Position numbers and translations under genes: made by a program
The notes under the pieces: model-generated
What the model was told of the DNA's origin: nothing
Databases searched by the model: none
The model's input: only the letters and a program-made list of their open reading frames with translations
Shown here: piece after piece, positions 33,095 through 44,671 of the stretch
How positions within the stretch are numbered: position 1 is the first letter of the stretch
Layout: every line of letters starts with the position of its first letter
Source of the DNA: Tricholoma matsutake
Taxonomy: Eukaryota > Basidiomycota > Agaricomycetes > Agaricales > Tricholomataceae
Direction: 5' to 3'
Length of the DNA stretch: 64,000 nt
Assembly: GCA_026075535.2 (NCBI GenBank)
Contig: AP026547.1
Location: forward strand, 2,356,001 to 2,420,000

Positions 33095-33800
33095 TGTCAA
33101 GAACCATTCCTCGCCCGATCAGAACCCGCATCCATCCAACTCTTTCCCGCACGTCCAACATGACTTTTGCCTACGCCTCCTGATTTTGTTCCTGGCTGCC
33201 TTGCACTGCCCACACTGCTGTGCACCAGGCCACCTTGTACAGCATCCACAGCTGCCTTCCAAGGCTGCCGTCTCTATTGCAAATTTGACTATGGATTCCT
33301 GTGCAGCTCCCACTAGATAATTTATCTACACAGTTGAGACACTGCCACAGTTTTCATTCCTGTTCCGCATTATTCCGGACTACAGTATTTAAGCTTAGTT
33401 AGTTTCGCCTTGTATTCCTCAGTTCATATATCGACATAGACTCGACTTTACCCTGCCAATCTAAAACCTCCTTCTACTCCAACCCCTGTCCTCTAAGAGT
33501 CTGAACTCCATTTGACTCAACCTCTAGTCTCCCTCTGAAGTTCTAGTCTCATCTGAACTTAACCTAAGTCCCTCCATACTCCTCCCTGCATTTACCTGCA
33601 CTCTCCCGCTCCTACCTCTAAACCCTCAACTTGAAATTAGGACACCAGACGAGGTGAAGGGCGCAGCTTCTTACAAGCTGAAGCCAAGTCCTTTCCATTT
33701 CCCCTCCCACAGAATCCGCATCGACCTGACAATCTCCCACTGTCATCACCCGCAGTGTCTGGTCAGATTCTGAAGCGGCCTCTAGGATCAGTTCTTAACA
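33095..33800 (+). repeat. Internal LTR of Gypsy1 type (type B)
   Basis: It has TGTCAAGAAC..GTTCTTAACA ends and is preceded by the AAGGGGGAAATAC polypurine tract. Its sequence variants (CCGATCAGAACC, CCCTGCCAATCTAAAACC) place it with the Gypsy1 LTRs and apart from the outer LTRs of this block. It is followed by GGAAG, not by the GCGAC found before 26067. Confidence 0.85.
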
Positions 33801-34435
33801 GGAAGGAGTTGGAAGGCGGCGACTGGTCGATGAAATACTGATCCATTGAGTTCACAGATGATATAGGCTCCTTCATAGTTTCAATTGATGATGATAAGGG
33901 GACCTAAATATCGAGGTCGCATCTTGTGATTGAGGGATTTCTCGATTTGCATGTTGCAAAGTAGGACCAGGTCGCCTTTTTCAAAGTTGTAGTCATGCAT
34001 CATTTGTTTGTGAACAAGTTCGAAACATTTTGCAGCTTTGAGTTGAGCAGTATAGACTTTTGAATAGAGAATTTTGAGGTCGGATGATCGTTTCTGTAGT
34101 GCTATTGCTCTTCAAGCGATGAGATCAGTTGTCAATAAGATAGAATCGGGAGGGGGTTGCAAGTATGTTGCTTTGGAGATGTTGAGCATGATTAGGGGAT
34201 GTGATCCTGTAACTGCAAAGTAAGGAGAGCAACCCATATGTCTATGAGCTGTAACTTGTTCTGCCCAAAACACAGAGTGTGCTCCAGCTGACCATTTGCT
34301 CTGATCTCCATCGACTGCTTTGAATAATGATTGTCAAATATCAAAGTGAGCTCATTCAACGATTGTGTTCACACAAGAATTGTAGCCACTAATTCGAATG
34401 TAGTTAATGTGATATCGCTTTGAAAGGTACTCCAA
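33801..34435 (-). pseudogene. Inverted Ty3 integrase C-terminal fragment
   Basis: The minus strand reads EYLSKRYHINYIRISGYNS, HFDI, AVDGDQSKWSAGAHSVFWAE, SPYFAVTGSHPLI and FEKGDLVLL, then MRPRYLGPLIII and ICELNGSVFHRPVAAFQLL. This is the late integrase core and C-terminal domain of a different Ty3 lineage. Stops are present. It may be a piece of the autonomous partner of element C, but that is only a guess. Confidence 0.75.
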
Positions 34436-35388
34436 TCCAACCTGTTCATCCTCCACATCTTCTCCAAGCATGGCATTCCATTGCATGTCACTTGCAACCA
34501 GGGATCCGAGTTTGTCTCCCATTTCTTCCACTCCCTTGGAAAAGTGCTCGACATGTGGATCCACTTCACTTCCGGTTATCACCTGCAAGGTGATGGTCAG
34601 ACAGAACAACTTAATCAGACCTTGGAGCAGTACCTCCAGATCTTCTGCAACTATGAGCAGGACGACTGGTCTCACCTCTTACCCTTGGGTAAATTTGCCT
34701 ACAACAATGCTCCTTCTGCCTCTACAGGTGTATCCCCCTTCTTTGCCAACAAAGGCTATCACCCGAACATTTCCGTCTTTCCAGAACACGACTTAGCTTC
34801 ACAGCGCACCTGTGAGTTCATTGTCAACTTAGATGACCTTCATCAGGAGCTTCGGAAACAGCTTGCGGCCGCTCAAGAGCATTATCAAGGTCCTGCGGAC
34901 AAACATTGTGCATCCGCACCTGACTTCAACATAGGTGACTCTGCCTACATCACTGTGGAAAATATCTGAACCACTCGTCCTTCCAAGAAACTTTCCGAAA
35001 ACACCATGGCCCCTTCAAAATCATCGCCCGCCTGGGCACTCTCTCAGTCACCATGTGGCTCCCGGATCACATGTGGGCCATTCACCCTGTTTTCCATGTC
35101 TCTCAACTAGAGAAACACTCCCCGAACACAATTCCAAATTGAGTACAACCTCCACCTCCTCCGATCACCATCGACGACGAGCTCAAATATGAGATCACCA
35201 AAGTCCTCGACTCCAAAGTCGACAACCAATGTCGCTGCAAGATTCTCTACCTCGTCCGATGGGAAGGTTACCAGGGAACCGACAAAGAGACTTCCTGGCT
35301 ACCTGTTACGGAACTTGACCATGCCCAAGAACTCCTTGTGGATTTTCACACCCACTACCCACAGAAACCTGGACCATTACCTGCTTAG
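34436..35388 (+). pseudogene. Gypsy3 integrase and chromodomain fragment
   Basis: It starts abruptly within integrase (NLFILHIFSKHGIPLHVTC) and continues like Gypsy1. The second catalytic Asp is changed (CNQGSEF). A TGA lies at 34967 and the chromodomain (YLVRWEGYQGTDKETSWLP) is in another frame. It ends at TAG 35386-35388. Confidence 0.85.
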
Positions 35389-35476
35389 AGACTATTCACA
35401 TTACTTATTGATTCAGTCTGAACTCAGAAACAAGCTTTATTGAAAAGAAAGATTTTTTTTGGATCCAACCGGATCC

Positions 35477-36465
35477 CTACACTACCTCCGCTTCTCCCCC
35501 TCCATCTTTGTCACCCTCTTCCCCAACCTCGACCTCTTCTCCACCCTCGACCTTCTCTCCACCCTCCTCATCTCCACTCTTGCTCTCCTCCTTGTCATCC
35601 ACCTGCCTTTTCTCCAGATATCTCTGGAAGGCCTCCCAGTCATCTCCAGATTTGCAGATCCCGCATCTTTCCCGCCAGGACTCTCGCACTGCCTGCTCAA
35701 CCTCTTCATCACCCTCGTCACTCTCCTCCCTGGCACTTTCTTCCTCCACCCACTCTGGGTCCAAAGCATCCCAGATCTCCCCCATCGACTCCCGCATCGC
35801 ATTGGCCACCTCAGTGAATCCCTTCCTTATCAACTTCATCATCTGCTGCATTACTTCTGGGTTTTCCCTGGCCACCCCTGTCGTTCCTGCCGGTCTTGCT
35901 GCAGGGGCTTCCTGCCCCTCCCACACTACCTCCTCGCACTTATGTTTGACGTGTGTGCAGTTGTTGCACACGCGTCCCTTCACACCCATCTTGAAACATG
36001 AGACCTTTTGATATTTGCATCTAGGCCACTTGTCAGTAAGAGAACACTGAGAAGGAAAATGATTATGCACCTTTTGCAGGGCAACGCGGCCTGCACCCGC
36101 ACCAGACTCTCTGATTCCTCTGACCCCACTCATGCCTTCGACTTGGCGACTTTCTTTTTCTTGGGGGACTTGCTCCCCTCAGCCTCATCCTCCAAACCTG
36201 TGACTGTAGCCACCCACTTCTTCTCCACTTGTCTTGTGGCCTCTGCCTCCTTTTTCCATGCCTCTGCCTGGTGCACCTCCTCAGCCTTTGCAGCCTCCTC
36301 TGCTGCCTTCTGCGCCTCCTGTGCCCAGCGTTCCTCCTCCCTCGCTGCTTCCTCCAGCTTCTTCATCTCCCATTCCATCTGCTCCTTCATTGCCCGCTCC
36401 CTCTGTTCATGTTGGGCCCTCATTGCGGCCAATTTGATCTGCATGGATACTGCTGGAGGAGACAT
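35477..36465 (-). pseudogene. Antisense accessory gene, copy 3 (best preserved second exon)
   Basis: ATG is at 36465. The first exon encodes the coiled coil and SPKKKK. The second frame is open without interruption from 36133 to 35477: Cys motif RCKYQKVSCFKMGVKGRVC..C..C, then GDDWEAFQRYLEKRQVDDKE and a Glu/Gly/Asp-rich tail ending GEAEVV. A stop in the first frame lies just after AKSKA, close to the predicted donor. This copy shows best where the protein ends. Confidence 0.7.
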
Positions 36466-36601
36466 AATTGATAGTTGATGGGGGAAGGAAAGAACGTGAA
36501 AAATTTTTCAACCAATTACTGCATTCGGAAATTCAACTAACTTCCTCATTTGGACTCAAACCCTCACGTGCCTCATAGGCTCGGCACTAAGGGGGAAATA
36601 C

Positions 36602-37307
36602 TGTCAAGAACCGTTCCTTGCTTGAATGGAACCTGCATCTATCCAACCCTTTCCCGCACGTCAAACATGACCTTTGTCTACGCCTCCCAATTTTGTTCCT
36701 GGCCACCTTGCACTGCCCACACTGCTGTGCATCAGGCCGCCCTGTACAGCATCCACGGCTGCCTTTCCAAGGCTGCTGTCTCTATTGCAAATTCAACTAT
36801 GGATTCCTGTGTGGCTCCCACTAGGTAATTTATCTACGCAGTCGAGACACTGCTGCAGTCTTTGTTCCTGTTCCGCATTATTCTGGACTACAGTATTTAA
36901 GCTTAGTTAGTTTCGCCTTGTATTCCTCAGCTCGTATATCGACATAGACTCAACTTTAATCTGCCAATCCAAACCTCCTTCTACTCCAACCTCAGTACTC
37001 TAAGAGTCTGAACTCCGTTTGACTCAACCTCCAGTCTTCCTCTGAAGTTCTAACCTCATCTGAACTTAACCTAAGTCCCTCCGTACTCCTTCCCACATTT
37101 TCCCACACTTTCCCGTTCCTACCTCTAAACCTCCAACTTGAAATTAGGACACCAGATGAGGTGAAGGGCGCAGCTTCTTACAAGCTGAAGCCAAGTCCTT
37201 TCTGTTTCCCCTCCCACCGAATCCGCAACGACCCGACAACCTTCCATAAATAACACCCGCAGTGTCCAATTGGATTCCGACGAACCTTCCAGGATCAGTT
37301 CTTAACA
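36602..37307 (+). repeat. Outer 3' LTR (type A)
   Basis: It pairs with 26067-26772 by shared variants and is preceded by CACTAAGGGGGAAATAC. LINE-a coding sequence (GCGATGGAAAATGAC) follows at once. Confidence 0.88.
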
Positions 37308-38692
37308 GCGATGGAAAATGACAGCAAAGGAAAAATCTTCTACAAGATGTTCTTTCCACCAGCTAACCCCATGCTAACACCACCCCCAAAGAACTTCACC
37401 TACCCACCAACAAGATGGTCATTCCAGAACATAACGGATGAGCAAATCCACCAAGCCATTCTGAAACTGAAGCCATTCAAAGCAAGCCGTAGTGGAACCG
37501 TGCCCAACTTGGTACTAATTCACACAAGAGAAGACATTGTTCACTTCCTTGGCCCACTTTTTTATGCCACTAACTCCCTACAGTATTACCCACAGAGTTG
37601 GGTGATCATGGAAACCCTGATACTCAAAAAACCAGGCAAACCAGACTATACAGGCCCAAATGTGTGGAGACCCATTGTTCTCTCAGATGGCATGGCTCAT
37701 CTCCTCAACAGCTGTCAAACCACCAACATTGTCACCATGTGCAAAAGATACAACATCCTACCAGCAAACCATTTTGGTGCCAGACCCGGATGAACTACTA
37801 TGGATTACATACACTTACTCACAAAAACAGTGAAGGATGCATGGCACAAAGGACAGGTCACCTCCATGCTTTTCCTGGATGTGAAAGGTGCCTTCCCCAG
37901 TGTAGACATCGAGAGGCTGATCCACAACATGAGAAAGCATGGGATACCAAGAGAGTACACAGATTGGATGAAGAGGTGCCTGGAACACCAATGCACAACA
38001 TTATCATTTGATGATTACCAGACAGAACTTTTTATGGTGCTAAGTGGCCTAGATCAAGGAGACCTATTCTCAACAATATGTTACCTCCTCTACAACACTG
38101 ACATATGAAAATCCCAGACATCAAAGCTGGAGAATGGGCACTGCTTTTTGTGGATGACATGGCCCTAATTGCCACAGGCAAGGACTTCTCAGAAACACAT
38201 GAGAAGATACGCAGTATCATGAACCATACAGGTGGTATCTTTGAATGGGCTACTTTACATAACTGCAAGTTTGGCATAGAGAACTTCCAGCTCCTGGACA
38301 TTGTGAAGAAACTAGTGCCCCACCCCATCAATCCCAAGAAGAAGATCCCAATCCCACAAAGGGTATTAATCTTGGGCACCCAACGTATTCTGTCTAAACA
38401 CATGGCAAGATTCCTTGGAGTAATCATTGACAACAAGTTAAACTGGAAAGCACAGTGCATGGCAGCACTCTCCAAAGGCCAAGATTGGATCATCCAATTC
38501 AACAGGATCACTCGGATGACCCATGGTATTCACGCTAAGTACTTCTGTCAACTCTATCTCTCAATTGCTATACCCCGCATGCTTTATGCCACTGACATCT
38601 TTCTCACACCACACCAGAACATTGGAAAACAAACAAAAACTGGAAAGACAAAGCAAGCAATTCTCAACAAATTAGCCTCTGTACAATGATGC
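37308..38692 (+). pseudogene. LINE-a reverse transcriptase
   Basis: Removing the Ty3 block and one duplicated 5-mer gives VQEAMENDSKG in frame. RT blocks: SFQNITDEQIHQAILKLKPF; LGPLFYATNSLQYYPQSW; TLILKKPGKPDY; WRPIVLSDG; LFLDVKGAFPSVDIERL (motif A); LSGLDQGDLFS (motif B); LLFVDDMALIA with FVDD at 38147-38158 (motif C); RFLGVIIDNKLNW. A TGA at 37791 and a frameshift near 38105 break it. It is truncated after LNKLASVQ by D2. The missing continuation is seen in LINE-b. Confidence 0.9.
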
Positions 38693-39982
38693 TGATAGGT
38701 CCACCTTGTTGTTCAAGCTCGGAAAACACATCTATGATCATTGTCGAAGCTCTATAAAGTTCTACAGACCTGTACAAAGCTCTACGAGCCTCTATGAACC
38801 TCTACAAAGTCACGAGAATGCTTCGAAATTCTTTGCATGCCTTTGGCCACCATAATACGATTCCCCTGACCTTCAGACAGCTCAGGATATACACTTGGAA
38901 CATTGTCAATGAGTTCCAAACCAGTTTTGAGCAATATCGCAGTGATATCGGCCTTTGAACAAGTCTGATATTTCCTCGACTGACTTCAAAAATCATCGAA
39001 CATCGCAAATCAACATCAGACACTATATCCCTATCCGAATAATCATCACACACATGCCAGATGTATCTCCTACCATTGTCAAACAATATCGTACTGATTT
39101 CGGGCCATGAACAAAGTCCGAAGAATCTTCGAAAATCTTTGAAAAACATTGAACCTCAAAAAACATCATCAGACACAGTATTTCCTATTCGAATGATCTT
39201 CGGATGCATGCTGGACACATGGGACACTATCTCAAGTATATCGAACACATTTCGACTGCATGTGCACGCATACAATCCGCTCGAAGCAGTTTCCGATGTT
39301 TTATTCAATTTATAACAAGGACAGTCCGCTTTTAGCTATTCTTTCTTATTATTTCTTCATCATGTGTTATATTCACCCTTTATAGTCTCGCTTTATTGTT
39401 CTGATATACTTCTATTATCTTGGCCTCGAGTTTTCCACATGTTTCTCTAGCCTTTTTAGGTACTTTCTTTATTTTATATAAAAAGATGTACTAGATACAA
39501 AGAAAAAGAAGAAAGTCGTCATCTTCCTCCCAGATCACAGTGATTTGAGAGTTCAGTTTAGTCTTATTCAGTCTGAAGTTTGGTGTTTTACACTAAATTT
39601 CCTCGAAACTCCTTGAAATTCCTCGAGATTCCTCGCATTATGCTATTTTCGCTCTCATTTCCCTTGATTCACCTTTGCTTTGCTTCTACTACTCGTCTAG
39701 TCCCCCAATCTTGCGTCCGAACATATTTGCACACTCGAAATTCCTTGAATCTTCTCCAAAAAAAACCTCAAAAAATATTGCAACACCTCGAAAATCATTG
39801 CAAGTCCTCGAAACACATTCTTTTAGCTTTGAACTGCTTCTTCAAGCAGTTGTTTTATGACTATTTGATGGTTGGTCTGACAGGTGACGTCTAGAGGGCC
39901 TTGCATCCTTCCTCTGACTTGTGTTATACCATCCGAAGCCATTTTGTGGGTTTTGTTTGGGTTTCTGGGTTGAGTAACATCA
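38693..39982 (+). mobile_element. D2: solo LTR, D family
   Basis: It begins TGATAGGTCCACC and ends AGTAACATCA, closely similar to D1. The left flank is LINE-a and the right flank is the truncated Y1 element, with no matching 5-mer (GATGC, ACAGG). A deletion or exchange therefore followed insertion. Confidence 0.82.
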
Positions 39983-40057
39983 ACAGGTATGCTCAGGTAT
40001 GGGTATGGGTTTGGATTTCCATACCCAAGGCAAAACCATACCTGTACCCACAGTGTT

Positions 40058-41033
40058 TAGAAATTGGCAGGGGTATACCCTTGAATAAGGTCAATGGTAT
40101 AGGTTTTTTGTTTCCCTAAAAATCAAAATGTAGTAAAACTCATGCTTCTGATGGGTTGTTGGACCCAAGATTTTTTCAGGAACTGGTTGGTATGTTTACC
40201 ACTGTTTTTGTATACTTCAGAATTCCCATCCTGCATTTAATGCTGGTATTTGAGGTTTTGAAAACTGAACAATTGCACTTACTCTGAGGTTTTCATTACT
40301 TCATACCCTCAGGGAGATACCCCTCATACCCTTGGGCAGTAATGCCTTTTAGAATAGGTTGTCTGTATTATCCATTTAGAATAACCTTGAGAACATTAAT
40401 AACTATATTCTTGTTCAGTATATCACACAAGAGGCAGAGCAATATATTACCCTGGAGAATATGTTGGGAATAATAGGGGAAAAATAAAAGGAACCATCAG
40501 TAAAAAAATGTTGTTTTTCCCACACTTTTCTCTTTGCTCTTGCTCAGCAAAAATAACTCATCCATTCCCGGGAGAAAATCAGGTGAAGATGGATGGGAAA
40601 TATATCTTTTTTTCCACATTTTCTCTATATCTGGTGAGAATAACATTTTTTCTCCTGACTTCCACAATTTTTTCACCTAGAAACAGATTAGTTATTTTTC
40701 CACAGAGAAAAAACTGGGAATATGTGGGAAAATGACCTTTTCCCCCCTAATGTTCACAAGTTTTTCTCCTGGAAACAGATTAGTTGTTTTCCTGCAGCAA
40801 CCAAAAGGACAAAGTGTGGGAAAATAACATATTTTTACTGATGGTTCCTTTTATTTTTCCCCAGTGAAAAAGTGTCTTTTTCTCCCATTATTCCCAACAT
40901 TTTTTCCAGGGTAATATATTGCTCTTTCTCTTGTGTCAAAAGGTTTTCTATTAAATTGGGCCTGTTATTGCTGAAATGGTGCAATACCCTTCAATACCCT
41001 GGGGTTTCAAGGGTATACCCCTGCCAATCTCTA
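40058..41033. mobile_element. Z1: hAT-like element with perfect 8-bp duplication
   Basis: The ends are TAGAAATTGGCAGGGGTATA and the inverse of TAGAGATTGGCAGGGGTATA. The duplication ACAGTGTT is exact at 40050-40057 and 41034-41041. It contains the foldback W1. No coding frame is present. The TIR differs from X and Y, so this is a third family. Confidence 0.88.
40425..40936. repeat. W1: foldback inside Z1
   Basis: ACACAAGAG..AGAGCAATATATTACCCTGG on the left has its inverse on the right, and further arm segments (GGAACCATCAGTAAAAA) pair inward. Total length is about 510 bp. Target duplication is not clear. It could be an inserted foldback element or an intrinsic subterminal structure of Z1. Confidence 0.65.
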
Positions 41034-42000
41034 ACAGTGTTACAGGTATCACAGTACTGGTCCAATGGTCACATGTTTTATCAAATGACTTTGTTGATCA
41101 ATGTCAACAACAACAACAATGGCTCAATGATGATGACAACTGCTACCAACACACCCCCCTCATTCTAAATGTGAGTGGGGGGTGTTTTTTCTTCTAGGCA
41201 ACAATGATAATGACTGCTACCAACATGCCCCCCTCGTTCTAAATGCGAGTGGGGGGTGTTTTTTCTTCTGGGCAACGACAACAACGACTGCTACCAACAT
41301 GCCCCTGATCTGGGCAACAATGACAACAATGACCCCCTCCCTCACTGCTAACACAAGTGGAGGGGTTTTTGACTCCATTCTGGGTGACTAGGGTGTGACA
41401 TGGGTAACCCTCGGGTAAAATTTCCTGTACCCATACCCATGAACACTGTACCCATGTGGGTATGGGTGTGGTGTTTATTGCAGGTTTCTGCAGATTTGCT
41501 CAAAACCTGTGGTTACCCTGTGGGTCTTGAGTAGTTTTGGTTCAAAAATTATGTATTATAATCTATATACTTATGATACATATCTACTAGTAATAAATAA
41601 AGGTCATGGCCCCACATGCTTGCGTTTGGGGCAAGGGTGGGGCTGTTGGCAGTGGCTGCTGTTGACAGAACAAGGCAGGAGACCCCTACACTTGAATTTG
41701 GAGTGAGGGAGGGGTTGGCACAGTCGGTGTCAATGAAAACAAAACAAAAGAACCCCCCACTTGTGTTTGCAGTGAGGGAGGGGGTGATGGCGGTCACCGT
41801 CAATGAGAACAATACACAAGACCCCTCTGCTCGCTTTTGGAGTGAGGGAGGGGTGGTGGTGGGTGGTGGTGGGCAAGACGAGGGCCCTCCTTGCGTTTTA
41901 GGTGACAGAGGGGTGGTGGTGGCTGATGGTGGGTGAGATGAGCCCCCCCACTCGCATTTGAGGCGGTGGAGGGGTGGTGGTGCTGGTGGTGGATGAGACA

Positions 42001-43589
42001 TAGGGCATGACTCAGGTAACCCCCGGGTATAATTTCATGTACCTGTACCCATACCCATGAACACCATACCCATTACGGTTATGGGTAGTGTTTAAAGGTC
42101 CGGTCCTATGAACCGGAAAAAGACCGAAACCGGACTGAACTGAACTGAAGTCCGGTTCATCAGGTGGCTATTTATAGGACCGGTCTTTTGCAGTCCAGTT
42201 GCCAGTCTTTTGCTTTGAAAAATATTATTGAACTGATGAAAACCGATCCGAACCGGTTTCAACCGGTTTATAGGTCACATGCACTATACCCCCTGATTCC
42301 CACACATAATGGCTTCAATTTCGCTCCCTGGACCATCAAAAACGGTTGAGAACTGAGAGAGATATGACAAAATACATTTTGATGTGAGTATTTTGATGTC
42401 ATTTGAGCAGCTGTGACTATACTGTTTATACCTTGTGCTACAAAAATGTTGGGCACAATTGGACATTATCCAAGGCAAAGGAATAACATACATAAACATC
42501 TATACCATGTGTATTTGATTCATTTAACAGCCCTAACAAGTTGTAACTACAAACTACAAACTACAACATGGAATACAATGTACTTTTGTTTCAATCATAT
42601 CTCTGTCAGATCTTGATGAAATCTCTTAAAAGTTAGACCAGTCGCCGGGAAATTACAATATCCAACTGCTTGTGTAATGGTGAAATGGTCTGATTAATTG
42701 TTGTTGAGAAATATATGGGTTATATTGGTACAACAAATTTTACAACAAAAAGTCGGTTCGAACTGGTTTTTTTTGGTCCATGGACTGATATGGACCGGTC
42801 CTATGCGGTCCGGTTGCAGTTCAGCAATATCTGGGTCAGTCTTGGACCGGTTGCAGTTGCGGTTGCCCCATTTAGACATAAAAAACTGGACTGAACCAGA
42901 CCTGTAAATGCTAGTTACGGGTGCAGTTTTACCACAGGTATGGGGGGGTTTTGGTCGAAACCCATGGGTACCCCATGAGTTTCAATGAGTATGACATTAA
43001 TAATTTATTATAATTCTAAATATATCTAAATACAATGAGGAACCACCCCCAACTTGCAATTGCGAGCGAGGGGGGGTGGTGGAGGTGATGTGGCAGCCAT
43101 TGCAAGAGAAACAGACCAAGAACCACCCCCACCTCGCGTTTGCAAGCAAGAGGGGGTGATAGTCATGATGTGGCGGTGCTCCCGAGTGAAACGAACCCAG
43201 AAACACCACCGCCTCACATTTGCAAGTGAGAGGGGGTGGTGGCAGTGATGCCACAGCCATTGTTGACTAGAGGGGGCCATTGTTGATGAGAGGGGGCTAT
43301 TGTCATCACTGTTGCCTAGTAGAAAAAACACCCCCCACTTGCATTTAGAATGAGGGGGGCGTGTTGGTAGCAGTTGTCATCATTGTTGAGCCATTGTTGG
43401 TGTTGTTGATGTTGATCAACAAAGTCATTTGATAAAACATGTGACCATTGGAGTGGTACCATGATACCTGTAACACCATGGGTATGGGTACAGTTTTGCA
43501 TTGGGTACAGAAATCCAAACCTGTACCTGTACCCGAGCATACCTGTAAGCAGAAACGGATAGTGTTACCCATACCCGAGTCATGCCTTA
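42001..43589. mobile_element. Y3: inverted Y-family element
   Basis: The left end TAGGGCATGACTCAGGTAAC and the right end (inverse TAAGGCATGACTCGGGTATG) show it is inserted in the same orientation of ends as Y2. The duplication ATGAGACA (41993-42000) / ATGAGACG (43590-43597) matches 7 of 8. It contains X3 and a few hairpins of the Y type near 43040-43240. It is otherwise non-coding. Confidence 0.87.
42086..42913. mobile_element. X3: X-family element inside Y3
   Basis: TIRs TAGTGTTTAAAGGTCCGGTC and the inverse of TAGCATTTACAGGTCTGGTT; duplication GTTATGGG (42078-42085) / GTTACGGG (42914-42921), 7 of 8. Subterminal GGTCCGGT/ACCGGTCC repeats are dense. No hairpin-donor module is seen in this short copy. 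Confidence 0.86.
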
Positions 43590-44101
43590 ATGAGACGAAG
43601 CCCCTCCTCACATTTGAGGCGACGGAGGGCAGTGGTGGCTGGTGGTGGATGAGACGAGGCCCCTCCTCATGTTTGAAGCGATGGAGGGGTGGTAATGGCC
43701 GTTGGTGGACAAGACAAGCCCCCCGCTTGCATTTGTTGCAATGGAGGGGTGGTGGTGGCCATTTGTGGATGAGACAAGCCCCCCACTCATGTTTGAGGCG
43801 ATGGAGGGGTGGTGTTGGCTGGCATCGCCCAGAAAAGAGCAACAGAACCCCCCGCTCATGTTTGCAATGAGGGAGGGGGTGGTGGTGGTGGGGTCATTGT
43901 CGTTGTTGCCCAGAGCCAAAAGACAGCCCCCTCCAACTCGCGTTACACATGAGGGAGGGGTCGTTGTCGTCATCATTGCCTACAAACCAGAAGACATCCC
44001 CCTCCAGCTCGCATTTGATGCGAGGGAGGGGTCATTATTGTTGATGTCACTGCCCAGAACAGAGCCAAGAACCCCTCCACTCACATTTGGAGCAAGGGAG
44101 G

Positions 44102-44454
44102 TGTTGAGATCTGCACCATGAATGGTGTGTTCATGCCCCTTTGATGTGGTGTGCTAATTATAGAACATTGTATGATGCGAAGTTTCTCCTTGGTATTTCT
44201 CCCTTTCTAACTCTCCCTTCATCTTATTCTCATTGTTACTCACTTAGTATATATATCCACATATACTTACCGAACACCTCAGTCTGTTATACACTGACTG
44301 AGGTGAGTAGACTACATTGCTCGATCCATATACTCGATCACTTACTGTACTATTTATAGTTTACATGTGTATCGCTTAGGTACAGTAGTGATCAATATAG
44401 TCCATTACACACTGACTGAGTTTATGTGTGTATCACTTAGGTTGGATCTCTATA
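44102..44454 (+). repeat. Copia-a 5' LTR
   Basis: It begins TGTTGAGATC and ends GATCTCTATA, an inverted terminus with unusual final TA instead of CA in both copies. It contains paired ACACTGACTGAG motifs and TATATATATCC near 44249. Confidence 0.87.
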
Positions 44455-44671
44455 GGTTATGGGCCACTTCTGTCACCTTTAAGTGATGATAGAAATCCTC
44501 CTTAGCCACTTGACAATCTGGGATCGTCTCCTTTGATCGATGTTGATCACCCTCTATTTTGATCTTATCTTATCTTATCTTGACACATTCTGGTTTTCTG
44601 CCACATTTCCATCTCTTTGTTGCCTCATGCACCAGCTCTCCTTCCTGTCTTCAACCTCTTAGGACCTTAGT

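Larger units (their letters stand above)
26067..37307 (+). mobile_element. Chimeric Ty3 block (Gypsy2/Gypsy3) inserted in LINE-a
   Basis: The outer LTRs (26067-26772 and 36602-37307) share many diagnostic differences (GAATGGAACC, CTATCCAACCC, TTTAATCTGCCAATCC, AACCTCAGTACTC) and so belong to one insertion. Its duplication reads GCGAC (26062-26066) and GCGAT (37308-37312). Inside are a nearly complete gag-pol, an LTR of the Gypsy1 type (33095-33800), an inverted foreign integrase piece (33801-34435), and a second integrase-to-LTR portion (34436-36601). The simplest reading is an element that received a nested insertion and then lost the middle by recombination between similar elements. Confidence 0.8.
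41614..44101. repeat. Array of CCCCCACTCGCATTTG..GGAGGGGTGG hairpins in Y2
   Basis: About 13 imperfect palindromes of roughly 35 bp, each CCCC(C)-rich, then YTCRCATTTGnRGCG, then AGGGAGGGG, spaced about 57-80 bp apart (for example 41754, 41822, 41944, 43605, 43665, 43722, 43782, 43853, 43928, 44003, 44073). Y3 interrupts the array. The same hairpin occurs in Y1, Y3 and Y4. Confidence 0.7.

Noticed and set aside
41614..44101. Zinc-finger-like or proline-rich coding frames through the hairpin array
   Set aside because: Frames exist on both strands because the repeats are G/C-rich and lack stops. There is no domain and no start or splice context.
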